Source: Datisca glomerata (taxonomy: Eukaryota > Streptophyta > Magnoliopsida > Cucurbitales > Datiscaceae). From it: a stretch of DNA of 64,000 nucleotides. Of the stretch, positions 10,500 to 21,129 are shown piece by piece; positions within the stretch are counted from its first letter, which is position 1; every line of letters starts with the position of its first letter. The stretch lies in assembly GCA_003255025.1 (NCBI GenBank), contig QANY01007306.1, positions 1,908,707 through 1,972,706 on the forward strand. Direction: 5' to 3'. Below the pieces are notes generated by a model. That model ran no database searches and was not told the origin of the DNA. It saw only the letters and a list, made by a program, of their open reading frames with translations. The position numbers were made by a program, and so were the translations under genes.

Positions 10500-11132
10500 A
10501 CAATCAAATCATGTATTCAGTAACTTAAATTGATCATTAAATAACTTCAGAAACATCTTCATGTAGATTTTTTGTTGTTCTCAACCACTACTCATGTTAA
10601 CAATCTGAAAAACAAAAAATAAAAGAATTGTTGTTCTTCACACACTCTCTCACGTGTTTACACTCAAATCAGATTCTTAGCACTCGTTTCACTCGTGTTT
10701 TACTCTATTTTGGATTTTTCTCAAGATGATCTCACCATGCCTTTTACCACTCAAGTCACCCTTATTTATGTTCTTAAGAGAATCAAAAAATCAACAAATC
10801 TTAAGGAGCAAACGTTAGATGGTGACAAATCTCAAAAAAATCAGAATTTTAAAACATAGTTGAAGCAAACAGGAATAGAAAGAGAAGAAATTAACTTAAA
10901 GGAGCCAAGAAAATAAGAAAACTTCAAAATGAAGAAAAAAGACATGTGAAAGAATTCTCTAGAATACTCAATTGATGAATGAAGAAGCAAGGAAAAACAA
11001 AGCAGCCTTCAATCTCCAACAATCTTTTTTTTTCTTTTTTTCAAGATAATTAGCTGCTCGAAAATAAAAAAAATGGAAATTCAAAATTAATATTCAAATT
11101 TAAATTTGAACTAAATATAAGGATAACATAAA

Positions 11133-11148
11133 CCTGGCTCTGATACCA
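11133..11148 (-). promoter_or_regulatory. tRNA-Met primer-binding site of the Ty3/gypsy element
   Basis: The minus strand reads TGGTATCAGAGCCAGG two bases inside the 5' LTR, matching the initiator tRNA-Met complement. Confidence 0.9.
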
Positions 11149-11150
11149 AT

Positions 11151-11800
11151 TGATAAGAACCCACTAAGCGATCTGCCCTAGGAACCCTTGGATCAACGAA
11201 CAAGAAGCAAATCAGAAGCTAGGAACAAATTGAAGTTGATCAGATTAGAACCCTAAGGAAAACTAAGTCCTTAAAACCTCAATCTTGAGACGCCACAATG
11301 TTGATCACTCCCTTGATAAATCAAAATTTTGTATTCTACCAAGAACACAAAAACGCAAAGCAAAAGCTAGCTGAATAATATTAATGGCTAAAGGTATATG
11401 ATTTTACGTCATATTAGCCTTTATATAGTGACCTTAAAATGAAATATGCATAAAATAAACCCAAAACCTAAATGTGCCCGAAGTCCAAGACCCAACAAAC
11501 AACTAAAAATAAAAATAAAACTCTATTTAATCCTAAAACCCATAAAACACATAATCAATGAATTGGGCCTCACGTCATAGATTCTAATATTTGTTCTTCC
11601 AAATACAATCCTAGCACATAAAGATAAGTGATTATCCTTGGTGACGTCTAGGAATCTTCTAGAACAGCCTATTGTCATGCACGTCTATGATTTTGACTTA
11701 TAAAGCCTCTGTCATCATTTTTGTTCTAGCTTGAGTCATTGGACTGCCAATTCCTTGTAATGGGTCATGCAAGCCTTTGGAAATAGCGTCTTGATCCCCA
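11151..11800 (-). repeat. Ty3/gypsy 5' LTR (right)
   Basis: 650 bp, same termini as the left LTR (7563-8195). It is longer because of an extra stretch near 11315-11360. Confidence 0.9.
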
Positions 11801-11801
11801 A

Positions 11802-12830
11802 CTATTCCTCTAGACATTCAAATTACTAAATCTTCTTTAGTTAATCAATTTTTTGTTTCAGCAAAAAAAATCATATGAATGGAATATTGATGGTCTTTCA
11901 GAATAGGAAGTCTTCAACAAACTATAATGCATGGCTATGGTAGTCAACAATTACATCACCACACATAATTTACCTAACAATTAGGTAACTAAAATTTTAG
12001 TTATAGGATTCACAGGAGTGCTTCATTCTTGGTGGGAAAAGCATCTCACTGAAGAATCCAAAAATATCATCATTTCAGCAATAAAGATTGATGTTGAAGG
12101 AACCCCAATTGTTGGAGAAGATCGGGAAACAATGTTTGATGTCATCAATACACTTCTTTACACAATAATTGAACATTTTTATTGGAATGCCCAATAATAT
12201 TACTTCACGTATCCATGACCTATTAACCAATCTTAGATGTCCTAAGTAATTTTGACTGTAAAAATATATTTTTGTCCAAGGTAATGTCTAGGAATGATAG
12301 TAATCGGCCATTTTAGAAAGAAAAATTCATCAATGGCTTACCAAATTTGTTTGCCCATAAAATTAGAATAGTTCTTAGTGATGACCTAGGAAATATAGAC
12401 TATAATAGTCTCACATATGGTACAATTATCACTACAGTACAAAAAGAAGGTCTAAGAATGTGTATAGACATGAAAATTAATAAACAAATTAAAAGGGAAA
12501 AGAAAATTGTCCAATACGAATTAGGTAATCTCTGTGAGCAATACAGATTACCTGTTATTGCTCCTTCCCAAAAGAATAGGAAAAATCCACATCTTAATCC
12601 TAAAAGAATTTACAAACCATATAGGAAAACATTTCACAAAAACAAAAATAAAATTTTGACAAATACTTTCTAAGAATAAGAATTATTCAGGAAGAAAATT
12701 AAATAAAAAAATTTGTTGATAAAAGTAAAATTATGTGTTTGAAATGTGGTCAGAATGATCATTTTCCCAACACTTGATAATTCAAAAGAAAAAAATTCTA
12801 AGTCTAATAATAATACCGCAAGCCTTTCAT
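11802..12830 (+). pseudogene. Pararetrovirus coat protein C-terminal half with zinc knuckle
   Basis: The block at 12347-12673 (LFAHKIRIVLSDDLGNIDYN, MCIDMKINKQIKREK, then YELGNLCEQY) is the conserved coat-protein core of caulimovirids. A basic Lys/Arg-rich arm and a CxxCGxxxHF zinc knuckle follow near 12730-12770. The last knuckle Cys is replaced by a frame end, so the CCHC motif is incomplete. Stops at about 11990, 12200 and 12680 break it. In an intact virus this protein packages the pregenomic RNA. Confidence 0.75.
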
Positions 12831-12839
12831 AAACTCTTG

Positions 12840-13036
12840 AAAAATTCAATAAAGTTAAAAAAAAAAAAGAAAAAGAAGTTACTTTACAAGAACTTCAAAA
12901 AGAAATAAAAAATATTAAAATTGAAATAAAAGAATTAAATCTTTAAAAAATAGAAAAATTAATTAAAAATCATGAATCTAGTGAACTAGAAGAACCTAGT
13001 AAATCACCAATTTCTGATAATGGGGCTGAAGAACAT
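12840..13036 (+). pseudogene. Lys/Glu-rich coiled linker between coat protein and protease
   Basis: An A-rich frame encodes alternating Lys, Glu and Ile residues (KEVTLQELQKEIKNIKIEIKEL) and then an acidic stretch. It probably forms a coiled coil joining coat protein and protease in the polyprotein. It has at least one stop (12943-12948). Confidence 0.45.
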
Positions 13037-13039
13037 ATT

Positions 13040-13543
13040 GTCAACAGTCAAGATGATGATAATTTCATCAAAATCTTTAATCACATCAAAATAAAAAAAT
13101 TACACATAATGGTCAGATTAATAATTCAAGATTTTGATTTTACTTCAATGACCTTGATTGATTCAAGAGCTTATTTGAATTATATGCAGAAAATACTCAT
13201 TCCTACCAAGTACTTCAAGAAGACAAGAGAATATTTGTCCTCTGCCAATGATACTAGAGTCAATATCAATTATGAAATCCCTAAAGTTCATGTTTGCGAA
13301 GATAATGCATGTTTTAAAACATCATCTGTCTTAGTGAAAAATATGACAAACAAAATTATTTTGGATCTACCATTCATTCTTCTGTTGTATCCTTTTACAG
13401 CAGAGCAAAATAGGATAATTACTTATCCGATGGATAAACCTATCAAATTCAAATTTTTTTTTTCTCACAATGAGGAATTGAAAACGTTAAAAGAAAATTA
13501 TATTTATAAAACTGTGGATATAATTTTTTGTAAAGAAAAATAA
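13040..13543 (+). pseudogene. Pararetrovirus aspartic protease (copy C)
   Basis: A 144-residue open frame (13109-13543) covers nearly the whole retropepsin-like domain. The catalytic motif at 13160-13171 reads Asp-Ser-Arg-Ala rather than Asp-Ser-Gly-Ala; the Gly to Arg change should abolish the active-site turn. Compare copy A, which lost the Asp instead. The two copies therefore decayed independently. The frame ends where the palindrome-rich insertion begins. Confidence 0.8.
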
Positions 13544-13726
13544 TGGTTTTTAGGATTTTTATGTCCACCACTTTCAATACTCATACACCACTTTCAATAT
13601 ATCACCACTTTCAATCTCTATTTTCCCTCATCATTTCTTTTTTTTCTCAATGCACATGTCAAATCAATTTAATAATATTTTATTTTTTTCTACTTCTTAA
13701 TTTTTCATGAAGCATTTTCTTTTACT

Positions 13727-14430
13727 TGAAAGGTTCAAATAGTTTTTTATGACTACTTGAACACTTCAAGTAATTACTTTTTTTGTTGTCAGTCAATACT
13801 CATACACAAGACGACTACGTGAAGGGTTCAAGTAGTTGTTTATGACTACTTGAACCCTTCAAGTAGTTGTTTATCACTGCAGGAATCGAACTGACTATTT
13901 GAAGGGTTCAAGTAGTTGAATCAGTAATATTTTCTTTTTACTTCCAGAATCAAACTCACTACTTGAAGGGTTCAAGTAGTCAGATACAACTACTTAAACC
14001 TTTCAAGTAATTTTTTTTACTTTCAGAATCAAACTCACTACTTGAAGGGTTCAAATAGTCAGATATAATTACTTGAACCCTTCAAATAATATTTTTTATT
14101 TTCAGAATCAAAAGCACTACTTGAAATGTTTAAGTAGTCAGATATAACTACTTGAACCCTTCAAATAATATTTTTTTACTTCCAGAATCAAAACCACTAT
14201 TTGAAGAGTTCAAGTAGTAAATACAACTATTTTAACCTTTCAAGTAATATTTTTTTTTTACTTCCAGAAACAAAACCACTACTTGAATGGTTCAAGTAGT
14301 CAGATACAACTACTACTTGAGCCCTTTAAGTAGTCATTCTAATTCTCTCACTCACTTATCCAAAGAATTTGACACTACTTGAAGGGTTCAAGTAGTTGTT
14401 TCTAACTATTTGAACCCTTTAAGTAGTTGA
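13727..14430. repeat. Array of 22-bp palindromes in about 80-bp units
   Basis: About 17 copies of a near-perfect dyad, TACTTGAA(GGG)TTCAAGTA or its complement form with CCC. The two forms alternate. From 13957 to 14279 the GGG form recurs every 78-85 bp with a CCC form about 31 bp after it, so the true unit is about 80 bp and carries two palindromes that are also complementary to each other. The spacer word is like CTTCCAGAATCAAA. Related arrays lie at 23050-23735 and 24255-24370. Confidence 0.9.
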
Positions 14431-14489
14431 TTTTATCATGATAGCAGTAAAGTATAGACCCCTTGACTGAAAAATGATGGGTCACAAGG

Positions 14490-14650
14490 TCTCAAAGAAG
14501 TAGAAGAAGAATAAAAGAAGAAGATAAAAAAGAAGCAGTAGAAGAAGAATAAAAGAAGATGAAGATAAAGAATACGTAGAAGAAGAAGAATTGACGAAGA
14601 AAAGGCAGAAGACTTTTTTGTTGAAGAAGAAGAGAGAAGAAGCTTGAAAT
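14490..14650. repeat. GAA-rich simple sequence
   Basis: Degenerate (GAA)n/(GAAGAT)n tract. The minus-strand Ser/Leu/Phe-rich ORF across it is low-complexity and not taken as a gene. Confidence 0.75.
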
Positions 14651-14849
14651 GAGAGCTAAGAGTGGGGGAGTGGGTATTTGCCAATCATGGTTGTTGCATA
14701 GGGAAGGAAAAGAGAATGATGAGGAAAGAGAGTTGTCATGCTTGATGTTGATAATGGTGGGCGAGGGGTATAAAATTCTTAGTTTTTGAAAAGGGGTATA
14801 AAAATCCTAACAAAAAATTAAAAGGGTATATTTCTAGAAAATGAAATAA

Positions 14850-15760
14850 AATTATAAATAATTGAAGAACAACTTCAAAATACGGCTCTTTAAAAAACAA
14901 ATTAAAATCTTTAAAAAGAAAATTTATAAAAAATTGTGTACTGGAATTATTAAATACAAAATTGCAGTTATAAATGGAAAGTAATGCCATTTGATCTTAA
15001 AAATGCTCCAAGTACAATGAATGAAATTTTCAACCAATTCATTGATTTCTCGATTGTTTGCATTAGTAATATTCTTATTTCTTTTTTTAATTTGTTAAAC
15101 AATACTGGAAACACTTTAATTATTTGCCAAGATAATAAAACAAAATAGTTTAGTTGTATTTGCAAGAAAAATTGAATTGTTTCAATCTAAGATTAGATTT
15201 CCAATATTTGAAATATGTCATTCCATTATTAAAATAATTAATCGAATAATACAATTTAATAATAAATTTTAAGATAACCTGTTAAATCAAAAATCTCTTT
15301 TAAGAATTGATTGTAAATCTCCAAAACATATTTTGACATTGCTTTCAAACAAAGTTTTGTCAAGTAACAGTCTATTTTTAATATTTTTATTTTAATATTT
15401 AATTTATTCAAGATATTAATAATCCAATTCCTTACTTCCTTACTTGTAGTTTTTTTATGGAAACCATTTGAAGATTCTGCCATGACAGAATTTGAAAATT
15501 CTGACCTACTAAAATATGAGCAGGAAAAACCTAGAATACTTAATCAAAATTCATCTAAAATAAAAAAAATACAATGGTAGGGTAGTTGCTTTTTGTTCAA
15601 AGGTCTGATTTATTAATTATGGTCATAATGGATTTGAATATCCAAGAAATTCATGGATTGATGAATTGGATAAAATTTTAGAAGAACTTAGGTTGAAGTA
15701 TGACTTCAAACAAGCCTTAATTCAATGGTATGAAAAATGTGAAAAATAAGTTTTCACAAA
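14850..15760 (+). pseudogene. Pararetrovirus reverse transcriptase/RNase H remnant (copy C)
   Basis: The region aligns with copy A 545-1790. The start of the reverse transcriptase (the block at 645-870 in copy A) is missing here: sequence passes from the region equivalent to about 620 directly to the equivalent of about 1010. The catalytic box equivalent to YIDD reads Cys-Ile-Ser-Asn at about 15058-15069. RNase H words (RIDCKS, about 15300) follow, with stops in every frame. The last part (15480-15760) matches the frame after RNase H in copy A. Confidence 0.7.
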
Positions 15761-16230
15761 TATAATGGGATTTGTTATAATAACAGAAAAAATTTAACTG
15801 TGAATCTTTTGGGACGAGCAATTTTTAAAATTGAATTTCTAGATAAAATATTGATTCTAGACGTATTTTCCTCTCCTTTAGGAGAAATTGGTGGTTGTGT
15901 CTAACAGCAACGCGAAAAGTAGAGATGGTGGCTCTTGGATTAATTTAAGCAAATAAAAAAAGGTTGTCCCAACTCACATTGGAACCTAGACCATCACTAC
16001 AAAATACACTCCCTAGACCACAACTTGGAATGGATGGCTACATAAGTCTATGCTCTTGCATCAGTTTCTCACAAACTCAAAGAACTTTTTATACTGGAAG
16101 TAACCTTCTTCATCATGCCTGACGGATTTTAAAAAAATCGTAGGCATGTTGTGGAATCCTTAACCAAAAAATCAGTATCACTTTCAAAAATCAAATGAGA
16201 ATTATGAATGGTTCTATTATATAAGAGTCT

Positions 16231-17352
16231 TTGACTCCACAAATGGCCCTTAAGGCCCAAATTAATGAAGATTCTTCTACTCCTAACCAAGCCCAATTAA
16301 TAATACTTGGGTCCATCAGACCCAATTACCAATCAACCATAGTCAACCAATTTGGCCATTTCTCAATTGCTCAATCCTTTAATGCTCAATCTCTTGACCA
16401 ACCAATTACAAAATATAGAAAATCATCCTCTTATTTTCACAAAATGCCCAACAAAAATCTCTTTCATATTGAGCATTCATTTGCTCATTTGAAAGATCCT
16501 GCCCAAATTGCCAAATCTTATTTCATTTCTAAATTAGATTATGTCTTTGGACACAATGACAAACATCTCAGTTTCTACAAAGACATTCTCTTAAAAATAA
16601 AATCTAAAAATATTAGAACAATCAAAAGTTGTGAAAGAAAGATCATTTATCATTCCTTCTAAATTCTTAGAATCATAACTATGGAGGGTTGGAAATTCCA
16701 TCCTTCAACTTTCAAATTACTTTCAAATAAAAAATAATACAACTATTTTGACTATATTGATGCTTTGTACATGATTTTCCTACATCAAAATAGTAATTTT
16801 TCCCATTCATGATTTTTTAATTTTGATAAAAATTTCAAAACTAGTTTTTCAAATTGGTCCTTAAGATGGTGGTCCATTCATGGTCCTGTCTTATAACTTT
16901 TTCTAATTGATTTACAACAATATTTCAATATATTTTTAAAGGTTTACAAACTCTCACCAATTGAGACCTCACTTCCCCAAGTATTTTGTTTTTCAAACAA
17001 ATACAAAATATCTTGGATCCTAAAGTGACAATACTCAACTAAAGATGGAATCCTGACCAAACAATATTAGGTTAAATGATTGGATAAATTTAATACCCAG
17101 AAAATAATTGCCTCCATCAACCACGAAGTTGTAAATGTCCATCCAAGCCTAAAATTGGCAAACCCTTTTACCCATGCTCCATTAAAAATTATTGAGCTCA
17201 TTATTCCAGATCTAGAAATCAAACCATGCAGTTCAAATTCATCAAAAGAATCCAAACCCTCTTCAAAGAAAAAATCAAAAGTCACAAAAACCAAATCCAA
17301 ACTGAAGCAAGAAATAACCCAAAAAAATGTTTCTCTTGTTGGAAGACAATAA
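16231..17352 (+). pseudogene. Pararetrovirus downstream ORF remnants
   Basis: Two open pieces (16231-16662, 143 codons, and 17080-17352, 90 codons) lie in the position of the ORF that follows RNase H. The first is Gln/Asn/Ser-rich with a QLIILGSIRPNYQSTIVNQF block shared with copy A near 2090-2150. The second ends in a Lys/Ser-rich basic stretch. I do not recognise a function. Stops and frameshifts separate them. Confidence 0.45.
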
Positions 17353-18041
17353 CAATTTTGACTATAAATCATCTATAGAGTCATAACACTCAATCTGGAA
17401 AGCCAAATCATCCAGAAGGGCTACCCCTCAATAACTGAAGGATCAAATAAACTAAAGGGTCACGTCCTACCACGAAGGGCCTATGACTCATTTTAAGACT
17501 TTCAGGATCTGTCTTATGATATTAATTTTAGTGATGATAAATAAAAATGATTTACCTTTGGCAAAATGCCATTGGTGGAATAATCCAGAAGGCAAGAAAT
17601 TTGAAGAAATAATAAGTTCCAATAACATGATGACTCTCCAGCATAATGCAATGGTCATGATGAATTTCAAAACAAGCAATAACGAATTCTCCAACATGAA
17701 TCAATAATTGAAGCACAAAAGTTCAAGATAGCAATTATCAAGGAATGAGAACAATGACTCTTCAATAAACAACAATAATCACAATGACTTTCCAAGAAAA
17801 TAATTATGGCTTCCCCAACTAAAGCAATAATGAAGACATGAAGTGCAAGATAACAATCATCAAAGAATCTTTGTATTTTATCTTTTTCTGCAATAATTAT
17901 ACTAGGTGTCAAATAATAAGGTTACTATTTGTCCTTTTTACTATTCTTAGTCAAAAGTTATAATGTAAAATGTTTTTACTTTAATAGAAAAGAATAGTGC
18001 AGATAAGTGATGAGTTCCTGGTAAACTCCACTCTCCTTGTC

Positions 18042-18050
18042 TATAAATAG
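18042..18050 (+). promoter_or_regulatory. TATA box of the pararetrovirus promoter
   Basis: TATAAATAG followed by GACGCCCTCTCTCATTTG resembles the pregenomic RNA promoter and start region of caulimovirids. It lies about 300 bp before the terminal primer site, as expected for a terminally redundant transcript. An AATAAAG polyadenylation-like word follows at 18124. Confidence 0.6.
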
Positions 18051-18345
18051 GACGCCCTCTCTCATTTGTTCATCAGAACTTATTTTCCACTCTTAACAAT
18101 TTTGAGAGAAAACGTGTTTTGAAAATAAAGAATTCTTCTTCCTCCTCTTTTATAATATTTTCTTCTTTTTTCTCAACATAATTAGTGAGCAAGAGTACTA
18201 ATTAATCGTTGTAAATTAATTTCTCCAATACTTGTAACTTTTAAATCTTACATCAAATGACAATTTTACTATTTATTGTTGTTTGAATTCTTGCTTCTAG
18301 TACACAGTCTTTAATTACAATAGTTATACGCAACTCCATTTCTTT

Positions 18346-18360
18346 TAGTATCAGAGTCAA
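18346..18360 (+). promoter_or_regulatory. Degenerate tRNA-Met primer-binding site closing copy C
   Basis: TAGTATCAGAGTCAA differs at two positions from TGGTATCAGAGCCAA. It repeats the context of the site at 4981 and so marks one full genome turn. Just beyond, 18400-18430 (ATCAAAAGAGGCGAAATTA) resembles the inverted form at 4385-4430, a trace of another rearranged end. Confidence 0.65.
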
Positions 18361-18430
18361 ATCTGATATCAAACATTAATTAGTGAGTGGGAAAATAGTG
18401 TTGTAATTATATCAAAAGAGGCGAAATTAA

Positions 18431-18950
18431 GTATAATTTAAGTAAATGATAAATAGTTGTTCTGTAATTTGTGATTGAGTTTTTGATTTACTAATTAAAC
18501 AGCTAGCTAACAAAATAAACGCTCATTAAACAACTTAACAGAATTGCAGCGGAAAAAATTAATTATGTGATTGTTCCATGCTTTACATGCAATAATCACG
18601 TAGGTAATCGAATAGCCTTATTATCCTTATTAAATATTCTTTTTGAAACCCGTATTTCAAATTTACTGCTTCTACCATTGGTGTCCCGATCTGATACTTC
18701 AAATTTTGATAAGACGTGAATACGTTCTTATGTCTCATGCGTTGCTATTTAGCTAATAGCTGAAATTACGTGAAAGATAATTTCATTCATAATAAAGCTA
18801 TGCACCAATTTTCTTTTCCTCGTGTTTTTCATTTTCCTCCACTCTTTCCTTTCTAAAGTAATCATGCACTCTCATGCTTACGTCATAATTGTCGGCAATT
18901 ACGCGGGAGTCATCCTTCCAATTTAGTCTTATCTAGAATTAGGTTAAAGA
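18431..18950. other. Unassigned sequence
   Basis: No coding frame of substance and no repeat recognised. AT-rich with a few stretches of average base composition. Confidence 0.4.
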
Positions 18951-19124
18951 TAATTCTAGGGTGATTAAATAATTGATCAAATTTTAAATGATCAAGTGAT
19001 GTGTCAATCATTTATAAGTTTATTTTAATGACTCATAAAAATAATTTGATAATTAACCTATCAATGATTTTCATATCATTTAGTCACTTAAAATTTGATC
19101 AATTATTTGATCGGTGTAGAATTA
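18951..19124. mobile_element. MITE-like hairpin element, copy 1
   Basis: Ends TAATTCTA...TAGAATTA enclose arms of about 75 bp (18951-19022 against 19055-19124) that are inverted complements, including AAATAATTGATCAAATTTTAA. A second copy with the same arms lies at 47339-47514. There is no coding capacity. Size, hairpin and dispersed copies support a miniature inverted-repeat transposable element. Superfamily not assigned. Confidence 0.8.
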
Positions 19125-19539
19125 CCGTTTAGGTTATTTTCGTAGTTAGTTTTATACTTGTTGTGTCTTTTCTAGAGAGTCTTTTTATTCGTTACTAAGT
19201 GATGCAATGTCGAATGTGTTTGGACATCATATCAGGCTGACTGGTACATAGTTTGATCTTTTATAGGAGACGGATGAATATCTCTTTTAGCACGCAACAA
19301 AAAACTCTCTGGCGGGCTAGCATTATTACAGTCTTCTATATGTTGTGGTTTCTCTGTAACCAATCCACCTTTGAGGCTCGATATTGTATTCTTGTTTAGG
19401 CTTTTTTCTTGATTTGATGTTCTATTCAAGAGGTGAACTCACTTAAGTTTGACATGGTACAAAATTCAATGGATAATCTTATGAATCTTAAGTGATTTCA
19501 TGTTTCAGGTCAGCCTTTCAAGAGCCAATGCATTTCAAA

Positions 19540-20010
19540 GGTCAATCGACGTCCTTCCCCATCGGGCTGGCTCAAGGTTAACACGGACAAGGAGGCTTTC
19601 AGTACTGGCCTCGTTGGTTGTGAAAGTGTTTCTCATTATTATGGAGGCTTTGTGAAGGGTTGATATCCCATTAGCATCAACTTTACTTCTGATGATTAAT
19701 TTGGAGTTGCTGTTAATATGATTGATTATGCTTGGGCATTTGGCCATGGTCGGTGGCCATCATCTGCTCAAGGTTTCTAAGGTTTCTTAGAATTGACATC
19801 CTTCTTGGGATATATGTTTGAGTTTACTCTCCTAGATGAATTTTTTTGCTACCCATATTTACTAAAAAGGTAATCAGGTTGGAGATTGTTTGACGTCCAA
19901 GGATCCTAGTATAGTTACTCTTACATGATTTTGGATTACCCCATCTCTTTGCACTTCTTTTATTTCTGATGATGTTTGTAGTGAACATTCTTTTAGGTTC
20001 AAATAAATTT
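19540..20010 (+). pseudogene. LINE-type RNase H domain remnant
   Basis: Reading the plus strand gives GWLKVNTD, GCESVSHYYGGFVKG, then MIDYAWAFGHGRW and THIY-KGNQVGDCLTSK. These are the ordered blocks of the RNase H domain at the end of plant L1-type non-LTR polyproteins (the first catalytic Asp in NTD, the last in the NQVAD-like block). The domain has several stops and a frame change near 19780. No reverse transcriptase is visible upstream, so it is a 5'-truncated fragment. Confidence 0.7.
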
Positions 20011-20599
20011 TTTTATTTTTGTACTAAGTTGTTGACTCTTTTTTTGTTTTAATAATATGTCGCGATGAGGAAGATGATGAGATTGCTAAGGAGGTGCCAA
20101 CATAGTTAAAATATCTTGATGCATCTATTGATTTATCTCACCAACAATTTTATCTAAAAAATATTATCATTAGAAAAAAGAAAATTATTGTATAGGACTT
20201 TCTAAACATATAGCAACATTATAGAAAGTTAACACAAAAAAGTCTCACATCTTTAATAAACATAATAATAGCACTTTTAAATGCCTCAACAAAAATATAA
20301 CTTTTAATAATATATATGATTATTATTATACTCTCAAACTATTATTTCGCTCTCCTCCCGCCTCTCTAATAAAATTCATTTTCTCTCATCTCTAATTATT
20401 CTTTCTCTCTCCTCACTCCTAAAATTTATCTTCCCCACAACAGAATCTCTGTCTCCTTTCGTAAAAGATTTCATAATTTTCTCTATGTTCTCTCACATAA
20501 TTTCATATATTCTCTCATAAATATCCCAAAATTTTCAAAATTATTCCCCTCAACTCTCCTAAACTTTTCCTACAAGTCTTTAAAACCGAAATTCCATGT

Positions 20600-20935
20600 G
20601 TAGATATATATATATATACACACACTACTACTACTTTATTTAATAAACACACACAGACATATCATATGTACATATACGTGTGTATAATGTGTGTTAAATA
20701 TTATAACATATATACATATATGTTAGTAAATATATGTCATAACACATATAATTTATACGTATATATGTTATATATGTGGATGTATATAATATGTGTGCGT
20801 GTGTATGAGTGTGTGTATTTATTTATATGTATAGCAATAATAAATAATATTCAAAAATAATGTACTAAAGTATCTATATATAAGTAATATATATAAACAT
20901 CGTATGACATATATGTATATGGTGTTGAAATTTTT
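20600..20935. repeat. Degenerate TA/CA/TG microsatellite cluster
   Basis: Begins (TA)n(CA)n at 20604-20626 and continues as interleaved TATATG, GTGTGT and CATATA words. Confidence 0.85.
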
Positions 20936-21076
20936 CTGAAAATTTTCAAAAACTTTCGCTCTACTCTCTCTGCATTTTTCAAAATTCTCTCTACTCCATC
21001 CTACATTTTTTAAAAATTTCAAAATAAGTCTCTCTATCCATGTCCCTCTCTCTCTCCAAATTGAAAGGAATGAAGT

Positions 21077-21129
21077 AAGGGAAGGGAGGGGGAGGGAGAG
21101 GGAGAGAGGGAGAGAGGGAGAGAGAGAGG
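21077..21129. repeat. Polypurine GGGA/GA microsatellite
   Basis: An uninterrupted 53-bp run of purines dominated by GGGAGA and ending in GAGAGA. Confidence 0.9.

Larger units (their letters stand above)
7563..11800 (-). mobile_element. Nested Ty3/gypsy LTR retrotransposon, internally deleted
   Basis: LTRs at both ends share length, termini and sequence. On the element's own strand (minus) they begin TGGGGATCA and end TTCTTATCA. A primer-binding site lies just inside the right LTR and a purine tract just inside the left one. The internal part reads gag, protease linker, RNase H, integrase and C-terminal tail in order on the minus strand. At 4.2 kb it is short because most of protease and reverse transcriptase is missing. 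Flanking CTATT occurs at 7558-7562 and 11802-11806 (one extra A at 11801), a likely 5-bp target duplication. It inserted into pararetrovirus copy C. Confidence 0.92.
13544..14828 (+). mobile_element. 1.3-kb palindrome-rich insertion in the pararetrovirus
   Basis: Copy A is continuous across this point (about 505-530), whereas copy C is interrupted between the protease and the reverse transcriptase. The ends of the insertion are imperfect inverted repeats: TTTTTAGGATTTTTATG near 13545 and GTATAAAAATCCTAACAAAAA near 14796-14816. Inside are a pyrimidine-rich left flank, an array of TACTTGAA(GGG/CCC)TTCAAGTA palindromes (13727-14430), a GAA-rich tract and a short unique right end. A similar left flank (TTTCTTCATCATTT..., AATCAATTTAATAAT) recurs at 22930-23005 beside the second array, suggesting a dispersed element. 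No transposase is seen. A DNA-type non-autonomous element is my inference. Confidence 0.6.
11801..18360 (+). mobile_element. Endogenous pararetrovirus copy C, right part
   Basis: Continuation of copy C after the nested gypsy element: coat protein with zinc knuckle (11802-12830), coiled linker, protease (13040-13543), then after the palindrome insertion the reverse transcriptase/RNase H (14850-15760), downstream ORF (16231-17352), and a promoter/terminal region ending at a primer-binding site. Each coding block is broken. Confidence 0.85.

Noticed and set aside
13727..14430. CRISPR-like look of regularly spaced palindromic repeats
   Set aside because: The genome is a plant, the spacers are themselves repetitive rather than unique, repeat units are diverged, and there are no cas genes.
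14436..14684. 82-codon minus-strand ORF rich in Ser, Leu and Phe
   Set aside because: It is the complement of a GAA-rich simple repeat; composition explains the open frame.
20666..20860. 64-codon ORF rich in Tyr, Ile, Met and Cys
   Set aside because: It lies entirely in a TA/GT microsatellite cluster.
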